Origin: JALYUA01 sp038203955
GTDB lineage: Bacteria; Acidobacteriota; Thermoanaerobaculia; UBA5066; Gp7-AA6
NCBI GenBank assembly: GCA_038203955.1
Contig: JBBRDK010000006.1
Span: 7,416 to 71,415, forward strand
Length of the DNA stretch: 64,000 bases
Direction: 5' to 3'
In this document: positions 44,001-49,336 of the stretch, piece after piece
How positions within the stretch are numbered: position 1 is the first letter of the stretch
Layout of the letters: each line of letters starts with the position of its first letter
Position numbers and translations under genes: made by a program
The notes under the pieces: generated by a model
Database searches by the model: none
Told to the model about the DNA's origin: nothing
Seen by the model: only the letters and a program-made list of their open reading frames with translations

Positions 44001-44384
44001 ACCGCAAACGGCAAGGTGGACCATCGTGCGCTGCCGCGGCCGCAGCGTCTCCACGCGCTGGCGGAGGAGACTTTTCGGGCCCCTCGGACCGAACGCGAGA
44101 GAACCCTCGCGGCGATCTGGGCCGAAGTCCTGCATCTCGATCGGGTCGGAATTTGCGACGACGTCTTCGATCTCGGCGGCGATTCGCTCTTGATCTTCCA
44201 GATCTCGACACGCGCGAACCGGGCGGGCTTCGAAATCGCCCCGAGAGATCTCTTTGCGCACCGCACCATTCTGGAGCTCACACAAGCCCTCGCGATGAAA
44301 GAGAGCGAGCCGTCGGCGCCCGAGCGGACTCCCCTGGTGGCGATGTCTCGCGACGCGCATCGAGTGAGGCGGGCGAGCTTGTGA
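35088..44384 (+). CDS. Hybrid PKS-NRPS: KS-AT-ACP-AMT-C-A-MT-PCP
   Basis: A 3,098-residue megasynthase. KS about 11-430: C189 in TGCSTSL, ETHGTGTPLGDP, KPNVGHLD. AT about 540-840: S636 in GHSVG and HAFHS, which favours malonyl-CoA. ACP: S979 in GFDSLFL. After a Pro/Ala-rich linker, a PLP aminotransferase of the glutamate-semialdehyde type about 1160-1560: K1417 in TYGKVLGGG. C about 1610-2040: HHLASDG at 1747. The A domain from about 2075 has code D-I-L-Q-L-G-M-I-W, which reads as glycine. It is interrupted after its RLVAYI core by a SAM methyltransferase (VLEIGCGTG near 2589), as in N-methylating modules. PCP: S3033 in GGDSLL. No KR, DH or ER is present, so the beta-keto group should be transaminated. 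GTG 35088 overlaps the previous stop; ATG 35055 is an alternative. Confidence 0.93.
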   Translation: MSGVRDGNLRDAIAIVGMAGRFPGADSVSHLWENLQAGRESISVLTDAELLESGIDASMLADPLYVKARGVLEDVDLFDASFFGFTPKEAELTDPQHRLFLETCWRALEDAGCNPEAFDGAIGVFGGMSMNTYLLAARGKDPGFWKDLTESYQIGEYPSVLGNDYNFLATRVSYKLNLTGPSLDVQTGCSTSLVAVCLACRALLQHDCDAALAGGVSITFPQKRGYLYQEGAMGSPDGKCRAFDAAAGGTVFGSGVGIVVLKRLSDAVANRDSIVAVIRGFALNNDGASKVGYMAPSVEGQAAVIATAQAVADVDAESIGYVETHGTGTPLGDPIEIAGLTRAFRSATSAKGFCAIGSVKPNVGHLDIASGVTGLMKAALAVRTGRIPPSLHFERSNPAIDFADSPFFVNTQLSEWSNTARPRRAGVSAFGVGGTNAHVVLEEAPVPEPPAIRSCELLVLSAKTPTGLDAAAANLARHLAEKPEANLGNVAFTLQAGRKNFAHRRALVCADVAEAVSDLTRPSGRAVARGGDVPVSSVAFLFPGQGSQYPGMAREIYESEERFRQEVDLCVGLLGPELAKNLRDLLLAPPAEGEPSEKSAIHRTGLAQPALFVVEYALARLWESWGVRPSAMLGHSVGEFVAATLAGVFSLEDALALVAARGRMIEELPEGSMLAVRMEEGQLATVARPGLSLAAVNAPSLCVLSGPPDVIDGLQKELAERGIAQRRLQTSHAFHSEMMDPVVAPFEDLVNSVRLQPPSIPIVSGVTGTWVRAEEATDPAYWSAHLRKPVHFARGVATLLNEKGRALLEVGPGQTLSLHAKRHPAKTSGHVVLSSLGHPENRESERACLLRAAGQLWVSRVAIDWQGLQAGRDLGRVPLPTYPFERSRHWIGTRLEDTTSGIGTHGGPQIASLPTRAEGAVAFPTKAELPMMNDANPASAAFRHPRLLSRVQKVFGDLAGLPPGEVPPSATFLEAGFDSLFLTQASQHLQKEFGIRIAFRQLLGDQSTPDALASFLDAQLPAEIALLTPTSVAAVAEPPANSPRPAAGAAPAAGSSGVLERILTEQLRVMSRQLEMLRGDIPELAPPEETASVPTTSLPNPEGPVPAQFESAGEKPAFKPFGPYKPIERGAGDALSETARRYLTGFIERYSRKTAKSKRLAEEHRSHFADPRVVAGFRRDWKEIVYPIVATGSSGSRIRDVDGNEYVDLLMGFGLNLFGHSPSFVTEAVAEQLRKGVEIGPQSPLAGEVARLISEFTGMERVTFCNTGSEAVMAAIRLARTVTGRDPIALFSGAYHGTFDEVLVRGVRSGGVHKSFPIAPGIPAAKVENVLVLDYGTEESLRILESRIGQLAAILVEPVQSRHPDLQPREFLRKLREMTEKSGTALIFDEVITGFRVHPGGAQAWFGIQADLATYGKVLGGGLPLGVVAGKGAFMDALDGGIWQFGDDSFPETGVTFFAGTFVRHPLAMAAALAVLHRLKAAGPSLQEGLNDKAAWLAGELNAVFERNHVPSRVEHFGSILYFGFSNDHRLASLLFYHLREKGVHIWEGFPCFVTEAHSQEDLEFIVRSFDASATEMRAGGLLPSSDDGRGRGDAVPRPMEVVAATAPESPDSAASSLTESQKEVWLACQMGSEASCAFNEGISLRFRGTLEVSALREALQDLVDRHDALRTKFDADGELQRVVAAASVPLTITDLSEWKRGDAQVRSRQIVLEEARTPFDLTRGPLLRGRLVRLATDLHDLVLTAHHLASDGWSTNVLLRELASLYSARRESIANDLPAASRFRDFAAREAARRRGPKASATEAYWLGEFASPAPVLDLPTDRPRPAVKTYAGATIRRTVSGSLAKAVRQAGAREGCTLFATLFAVFTALLHRLTGQEDLVVGIPAAGQAGDGCEDVVGHCVNFLPIRSRAPKDVEFRTHLRSIRKTILDAFEHQDYTYGSLIQALALPRDPSRLPLIEAQFNLERVGAGSDWSGLAVDVDTNPKSFVNDDVFLNVVETADGLVLDCDFNTDLFDAGTVERWLGYFEKLLEGIVEDASRSLSALPLCGEAERKQVLVEWNRTRRRLSKAGCAHQLFEVQALRAPEAIALSFRDERVTYAELNVRANRLANHLASFGVARGVVVGLCLERSPDLVVAILAILKAGGAYVPLDPSHPSERRAAILEDVGAPFLLIDEDEDVPVPAATRVIRLRAEREKISEASAETPGATPAAEDLAYVIYTSGSTGKPKGVAIAHRSLVNLLEAMRESPGIGRTDTLLAVTTVSFDIAALELLLPLTAGARTALAPPEASSDGSRLSEELFRSQATILQATPATWRLLIDSGWKGQSNLKLLCGGEPLSRDLADALLARGGSLWNMYGPTETTIWSAAGRVAAGEGAPRIGPPIANTRLYVLDEELRPVPIGVRGEVFIGGEGLARGYWKLPELTERNFLPDPFRSERGARLYRTGDLGRFRSDGTIELSGRRDRQVKVRGYRIELSEVEAALSSHAAVREAAVTVREDSPGDRRLVAYIVPEAADLRDVEAEWQAEMSAQWRAQYGSAIRERDPGSDAHPDPSLSLYGWTGLGNVAEELDAWLAPIAEEILAWSPRRVLEIGCGTGLLLERLAPACRFYSGTDLSEEALDSLRARLALSDLPAKRVGLRRRMADDFEGIEPGSFDTVIVNSVVEYLPSVESLLRVVEGAIRTVGKGGRVFLGDVPSLPMWETFHAAAQLAHASDELPVKELSERVRHAVSQGSRLLVDPDFFRALKHSVPGIDRVEVRLSRGRFSDEASRLHADAYYDVILHVGEPTPDKGQVGRERVTLDWEEEPLALSTLETLFTAETDSVLVLGVPILRLVAQAKTLELLETGEGGVAETVGDLRERLRDVSGADLAPIGDLAESRGYSMDRVWSGSGRSGRCDLLFRRALAKTGVSLSPGLSKEVPGPRPWHEYANSPARSALARRLVPELRSFVKQKLPAFMVPAAIEILEVLPLTANGKVDHRALPRPQRLHALAEETFRAPRTERERTLAAIWAEVLHLDRVGICDDVFDLGGDSLLIFQISTRANRAGFEIAPRDLFAHRTILELTQALAMKESEPSAPERTPLVAMSRDAHRVRRASL

Positions 44385-44424
44385 TTTACGAGAAGAAGGC
44401 CGGGACTCCGGCATAGCGATCCGA

Positions 44425-47400
44425 ATGGGAAGACCTGCTCGGTCCCTGGCGCCTCCCGCCGCGGAGACATCACCGGTTGCTGCCGCCGCGACAGAGGACG
44501 TCTTCGTTTTTCCCGCGTCATTCGCCCAGCAGCGTTTCTGGTTCGTCGATCAATACAACCCCGGGACCACCGCGTACTGCCTTCCGATCCTGCTGCGCGT
44601 CGCCGGGAACCTCAATCCGAACGTCCTCGAGCGGGTCTTGAACGAGATTGTCCGGCGTCACGAGATCCTCAGGACGACGTTTTCCCTGTCGCAGTGGGAG
44701 CTCGTGCAGGTGATCTCCCCGTCGGCTCGCCTGACGCTGCCTCTCGTCGACCTGTCGTACATTCCCGAGCCGGAGCGCGAAGCGCGCGCCTTCGATCAGG
44801 CGCGGGAAGAGAGCCGGAGAGCCTTCGACCTGCGTCAGGGACCGCTCTTCCGGGCTCATCTCTGGCGGCTGTCCGATCGCGATCATCTGTTCCTGCTCGA
44901 CATGCATCACATCGTTGCGGACGGGTGGTCCTTCTCCGTCCTGCTCCACGAGCTCGCCGTTCTCTACGATGCTTTTGAGAAGGGCCGCGACTCGCCGCTG
45001 CCGGACTTATCCATCCAATACGCGGATTTCGCTCAGTGGCAACGCGATCGGACGCAGGAGGAGGGACAGGATGGCGATCTCTCCTTCTGGAAAGCGGAAC
45101 TTGCGGGAGCGCCTCCGATGCTCGATTTGCGGTCGGACCACCCGCGGCCATCGCGACAGACCTTTTCCGGAGCCTACGAGACCGAGCTCCTGCCCGCCGG
45201 TCTGACCCACAGGATCAAAGCTTTGTCCCGACGAGAGGGCTTCACGCCTTTCATGACCCTGCTGGCCGCCTTCTTCGCGGTCCTCTACCGTTACACGGGC
45301 CAGACCGACATGGTTGTGGGCTCGCCCATCGCAAATCGCTCCCGCTTCGAGCTCGAGCCTCTCATCGGCCTCTTCATGAACACGCTCGTCCTCCGCGCCG
45401 ACCTTTCCGGAAACCCGACCTTCCGTGAGCTCCTCGCTCGAGTCGGGCGCGTCTGTGTGGGCGCCTATTCGCACCAGGACATGCCGTTCGAGAAGCTCGT
45501 CGAAGAGCTCAAGCCGCCGAGAGATCCGAGTCGCAATCCCGTTTTTCAATCGATGTTCGTGTATCAGAAAGCCTTCATTCAGCCCTTCGCGGCAGGAGAC
45601 CTCCGATTCACACCGATCAAGGCGGACCGTGGCGGCGCATTGACGGATCTCTCCCTGTTCGTCATCGACCGGCAAGACGGTTTCACGACCGGCATCGAGC
45701 ACAACACCGACCTGTTCGATGCCTCCTCGATCCGACGCATGCTCGGTCATTTCCGCACTCTGCTCCAGGCGGTCGTAGAGAATCCCGAGCTCCGGATCGA
45801 TGCGATCCCGTTGTTGACGCCTGTCGAGCGCCGCCAGTTGCTCATCGAGTGGAACGAGACCGAATCCGAATTTCCGAAGGACCAGTGCCTGCACCAGCTC
45901 TTCGAGGCACAGGTCGAGAAGACTCCCGACGCGGTTGCGCTTCTGTTCGAAGGACACGGATTGACCTACCGCGAATTAAACGCCCGCTCCAATCGTCTGG
46001 CCCGGTATCTCGCCCGGATGGGCGTGGGGCCGGAAACGCGAGCCGGCGTCTGCTTGCCGCGGTCCCCCGAGATGGTCATCGGACTGCTGGCGGTTCTGAA
46101 GGCGGGCGGCGCCTATATCCCGCTCGACCCCGCCTACCCGCGCGAACGATTGGCGTTCCTGCTCGAAGACGCAGCCCCTTCCGTCGTTGTGTCGCAGGGC
46201 ACGATCGCCGGAGCGATCCCCTTTGCCGGAAGCGTCGTCTCTCTGGACTCGATCGGCCGGCAACTCGACCGAGAATGCGAGGAAAACCTGGCAAACGGCG
46301 TCACGCCCGATGACCTCGCCTATCTGATCTACACCTCGGGGTCGACAGGCAGGCCGAAGGCCGCCATGATTCCGCATCGAGGCGTCGTCAACTACCTGAC
46401 GTGGTGCGTCCCCGCCTACTCGGTCGCATCCGGCCGGGGGGCGCCGGTGCAGTCCCCCCTCTCCTTCGATCTGACGGTGACCTCGCTTTTTGCGCCGCTC
46501 GTCTGTGGCGGGACGGTGCATCTCCTCGCCGAAAAGCCGGCAGGGGCGGCGCTCGCCGAGCTGTTTGACGAACCCGGAGACTGGAGTCTCGTCAAGACGA
46601 CACCGACCGAGCTCGAGCTCTTGAGCCGGCAGGTCATGGCCGGGAACGCTTCCAGGCGAACGCGCGCCTTCGTGGTGGGAGGCGAGAGCCTGGCGGGCGA
46701 GATGCTCGGCTTCTGGCGCGGCGCGGCTCCGGACACGAAAGTCTTCAACGAGTACGGTCCGACGGAAACCGTCGTCGGATGCTGCGTCTACGAGGTCGGC
46801 GCGGCACCCCACGCCGGGCCGGTTCCGATCGGCCGCCCGATCGCGAACACGCGGCTCTACATTCTCGGGCCGGACGGGCAGCCGGTTCCGATCGGCGTCG
46901 TCGGAGAGCTCTGCATCGCCGGAGCCGGGGTGGCGCGAGGATACTGGAACCGGCCGGATCTGACGGCCGAACGGTTCGTTCCCGACCCGTTCGGGAAGCC
47001 CGGCTCCCGGATGTACCGCTCAGGCGATTTCGCGCGATACCGGTCCGACGGGAACATCGAATACGTGGGACGCCGCGACTCGCAGGTGAAGCTGCGGGGC
47101 TATCGCATCGAGCTCGGAGAGATCGAGGCGGCGCTCGAAGGACATCCAGCGGTGCGCCGGTCCGCGGTGCTCGCGCGGGAAGATGCGCCAGGCGAGAAGA
47201 GGCTCGTGGCCTATGTGGAGGCGGGACCGGCGAGCGCGGTGACCGAGACGCAGCTTCGCGCCTTCCTGAAGGAAAGGTTGCCGGCGCACATGGTTCCGTC
47301 GGCGTTCCTGATTCTCGAGAGCCTTCCTCAGAGCCCGAACGGAAAGATCGATCGACGAGCCTTGCCCGCACCCGCTCCGACCTCCCGGGAAAAGGAGGCG

Positions 47401-48498
47401 GGCCGCATCGCTCCGTCCGACCCCGTGGAAGTCCGGCTGGCGGCGATCTGGGAAGACGTCCTCGGCGTGCGCGGCATCGGCGTCCGCGACGACTACTTCG
47501 ACCTGGGGGGACACTCGCTGCTGGCTATCAAACTCTTCTCGCGGATCAGAAACGTCTTTGGACGGCATCTGCCGCTCGCGACGATCTTTCAGGCGCCGAC
47601 AATCGAACGGCTTGCCGGGATCATCCGGCAGGAGGGTTGGAAGCCGTCCTGGTTCTCGCTCGTGCCGATCCAGCCGCTCGGCGCGAAGACGCCTCTGTAC
47701 CTGATTCACGCAGGCGGGGGCAACGTGCTCTTTTATATGGATCTCGTTCGCCACCTGCGCCGCGACCAGCCCGTGTACGGGTTACAGGCTAGGGACCTGA
47801 CGGAAAAGGGGAGGCGCGCAGAACGTCTTGAAGAGATGGCCGCGTTTTACGTCAAGGAGATCCGAGAGTTTCAGCCGGAAGGGCCGTACTACCTCGGGGG
47901 GGCTTCCTATGGGGGCCTGATCGCATTCGAGATGGCGCAACAGCTTCTTCGGCAGGGACAGGAGGTCGGCATGGTCGCGCTGCTGGACACCTGGGGGCCC
48001 GATTATCCAAGCCGCCATCCCGACGAACACTCGCTCCGAGTCCGTCTGATCCGGCTGTCGGAACGAGTGTCCCTCCACGTCGGCAACATTATTGCGACGG
48101 AGGGGAACCGCGCGAAAGCCGGTTACGTCACGTGGAAGACCAGCGTCCTGCTGGACACGATGCGCAAGGAGATGCTGCGCCGCGCCGAAAGGGTTCGGAA
48201 ACTCCTGGGGCTCCCTCGAGCCTTCCGCGTGCTGGAGGCTCGCATCGGAGAGGCCAAATCCCGTTATGTTCCGCAGGTCTATGCCGGCAGGTTGACGCTC
48301 TTTCGGGCGACCACGCAGCCGGCGGGATACGGCTACGACGGGGATCTCGGATGGACACGCGTCGCGCGCGGCGGCGTGGAAGTGCACGAGATCCCCGGTC
48401 ACCACGGCTCCATCGTCCACGAGCCGCGAGTCCCGATTCTGGCAGAGCGGTTGACGCGCTGCCTGGACGAGCTCGCTGCGAATAAATCCTCGGCTTAA
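44425..48498 (+). CDS. Terminal NRPS: C-A-PCP-thioesterase, asparagine code
   Basis: A 1,357-residue protein. The condensation domain (residues about 30-460) starts FASFAQQRFWFVDQ-like (here FPASFAQQRFWFVDQYNPG) and has an intact HHIVADG motif, of the LCL type. The A domain (about 480-985) has YLIYTSGSTGRPKAAM and code D-L-T-K-V-G-E-V-G, close to known asparagine codes. The PCP serine is S1031 in DLGGHSLL. The C-terminal type I thioesterase (about 1095-1350) has the nucleophile S1161 in GGASYGG, Asp in LLDTWGPD and His in PGHHGSIVH. It should release the finished product by hydrolysis or cyclisation. It starts 40 bp after the PKS-NRPS stop with no clear ribosome site. Because it carries the TE it is expected to act last, although another NRPS gene follows it on the chromosome. 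Confidence 0.94.
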   Translation: MGRPARSLAPPAAETSPVAAAATEDVFVFPASFAQQRFWFVDQYNPGTTAYCLPILLRVAGNLNPNVLERVLNEIVRRHEILRTTFSLSQWELVQVISPSARLTLPLVDLSYIPEPEREARAFDQAREESRRAFDLRQGPLFRAHLWRLSDRDHLFLLDMHHIVADGWSFSVLLHELAVLYDAFEKGRDSPLPDLSIQYADFAQWQRDRTQEEGQDGDLSFWKAELAGAPPMLDLRSDHPRPSRQTFSGAYETELLPAGLTHRIKALSRREGFTPFMTLLAAFFAVLYRYTGQTDMVVGSPIANRSRFELEPLIGLFMNTLVLRADLSGNPTFRELLARVGRVCVGAYSHQDMPFEKLVEELKPPRDPSRNPVFQSMFVYQKAFIQPFAAGDLRFTPIKADRGGALTDLSLFVIDRQDGFTTGIEHNTDLFDASSIRRMLGHFRTLLQAVVENPELRIDAIPLLTPVERRQLLIEWNETESEFPKDQCLHQLFEAQVEKTPDAVALLFEGHGLTYRELNARSNRLARYLARMGVGPETRAGVCLPRSPEMVIGLLAVLKAGGAYIPLDPAYPRERLAFLLEDAAPSVVVSQGTIAGAIPFAGSVVSLDSIGRQLDRECEENLANGVTPDDLAYLIYTSGSTGRPKAAMIPHRGVVNYLTWCVPAYSVASGRGAPVQSPLSFDLTVTSLFAPLVCGGTVHLLAEKPAGAALAELFDEPGDWSLVKTTPTELELLSRQVMAGNASRRTRAFVVGGESLAGEMLGFWRGAAPDTKVFNEYGPTETVVGCCVYEVGAAPHAGPVPIGRPIANTRLYILGPDGQPVPIGVVGELCIAGAGVARGYWNRPDLTAERFVPDPFGKPGSRMYRSGDFARYRSDGNIEYVGRRDSQVKLRGYRIELGEIEAALEGHPAVRRSAVLAREDAPGEKRLVAYVEAGPASAVTETQLRAFLKERLPAHMVPSAFLILESLPQSPNGKIDRRALPAPAPTSREKEAGRIAPSDPVEVRLAAIWEDVLGVRGIGVRDDYFDLGGHSLLAIKLFSRIRNVFGRHLPLATIFQAPTIERLAGIIRQEGWKPSWFSLVPIQPLGAKTPLYLIHAGGGNVLFYMDLVRHLRRDQPVYGLQARDLTEKGRRAERLEEMAAFYVKEIREFQPEGPYYLGGASYGGLIAFEMAQQLLRQGQEVGMVALLDTWGPDYPSRHPDEHSLRVRLIRLSERVSLHVGNIIATEGNRAKAGYVTWKTSVLLDTMRKEMLRRAERVRKLLGLPRAFRVLEARIGEAKSRYVPQVYAGRLTLFRATTQPAGYGYDGDLGWTRVARGGVEVHEIPGHHGSIVHEPRVPILAERLTRCLDELAANKSSA

Positions 48499-48596
48499 CC
48501 GTTGGCGGGCTCTCGGTGGAAGGGAGAGCGATAAAGACGTGGCGGCGACGTGGGCGTGGAGGCCGGCGCGCTGATATCCTCCTCGCCCGCTAACCT

Positions 48597-48673
48597 GGGC
48601 CGTTAGCTCAGTCGGTTAGAGCATCGGCCTTTTAAGCCGGTGGTCCTGGGTTCGAGTCCCAGACGGCCCACCA
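48597..48673 (+). tRNA. tRNA-Lys (anticodon TTT)
   Basis: A complete cloverleaf can be drawn by eye. The acceptor GGGCCGT pairs with ACGGCCC. The D arm is GCTCAGTCGGTTAGAGC, and the anticodon stem CGGC/GCCG holds loop CTTTTAA with anticodon TTT. The T arm contains GGTTCGAGTCCC, and an encoded CCA follows discriminator A. It sits between the TE-bearing NRPS gene and the last NRPS gene, on the same strand. tRNA genes are common integration sites, so its position inside the cluster is notable; no second copy of its 3' end was seen in the window. Confidence 0.97.
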
Positions 48674-49111
48674 ACCTGGACCTCACGAATCCGCACCGGA
48701 ATCCAGTAAGCACTCTTCTCTCCTTGCCCCGGAGAATTCTCAATTCGATTTCAGCGCCGGACCGATGGCGCTCTCTCCCGATGGACGCATCCGGCCGTGA
48801 TTTGCCGGGCGAGAGAAGTTTCCGTTCGCCGCTCCCGGTAGTCCCCAGCTCCTGCGCCTCAAACCTAAGTGGGTCGAGACTCTCCCGTCAGGGGTATCTC
48901 GATTCCCCGAGTCTCTTTCTGCGGCTCTTCGAGATGCCGGACCTCTGGAAGACGGCCTCCCGCTCGGTTAGCTGGACGGGGCGTCTGCCGCGGAAACGGT
49001 TGCAGAATAAGACCTTCTCGCTCCGGGCTCGGCGCGTCGAACAAACCTCCCGAGTTCTTTCCCTCCTGCGGATCTTTCCCGGCACGAGTTTTGCTCGGTC
49101 GACGTAAACCC
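48674..49111. other. Geneless stretch after tRNA-Lys
   Basis: About 440 bp of lower-GC sequence with irregular codon pattern. Open frames exist (for example one running through the tRNA), but none has a ribosome site, plausible composition or recognisable motif. It presumably holds the promoter for the small frame at 49112 and the last NRPS gene. I see no integrase remnant and no clear repeat apart from the element that begins at 49112. Confidence 0.55.
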
Positions 49112-49336
49112 ATGAACAATCAAGACGCAACGCCGGGTACCTCCCGAGCGAAGGTCTGCGTCGAGCGCCTTGCCGGGGGTTTCGATCGGTCCCTGCGGGA
49201 CCTGATCGCACACTGCCGCTCGGCTGAGGCGGGAGGCTACAGGCCATCGGACGTTCCGACGGCCCGCTTGAGCCCGAAGGACCTCGACAAACTCGTCGCG
49301 GAAGTCAAAACCTCCGATCCGCGCCCTCGCCAGTGA
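49112..49336 (+). CDS. Small ORF D: ATPGTSRAKV motif plus orphan NRPS inter-module tail
   Basis: A 74-residue frame. Residues 6-15 read ATPGTSRAKV, shared with the small frames upstream of the hydroxylase gene (DNA core 49127-49156, with a synonymous CGA for CGG). From about residue 25 it reads like the C-terminal tail of NRPS condensation/epimerisation domains: LRDLIAHCRSAEAGGY, then RPSDVPTARLSPKDLDKLV (compare the common TPSDFPL-x-L-x5-LD-x-L). In ordinary megasynthases this tail directly precedes the next condensation domain. Here it is a separate protein whose TGA overlaps the GTG of the C-A-PCP gene (GTGA). It could be a docking element or the remnant of a lost upstream module. No ribosome site is visible before the ATG. 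Confidence 0.65.
   Translation: MNNQDATPGTSRAKVCVERLAGGFDRSLRDLIAHCRSAEAGGYRPSDVPTARLSPKDLDKLVAEVKTSDPRPRQ

Noticed and set aside
44380..44415. An 11-codon frame overlapping the PKS-NRPS stop by GTGA
   Set aside because: Too short, no ribosome site for the next gene, and no similarity to the ATxGTSxAKV frames.
48640..49107. A 155-codon plus frame after the TE-bearing NRPS gene
   Set aside because: It starts inside the tRNA-Lys gene, has no ribosome site and no recognisable motif.
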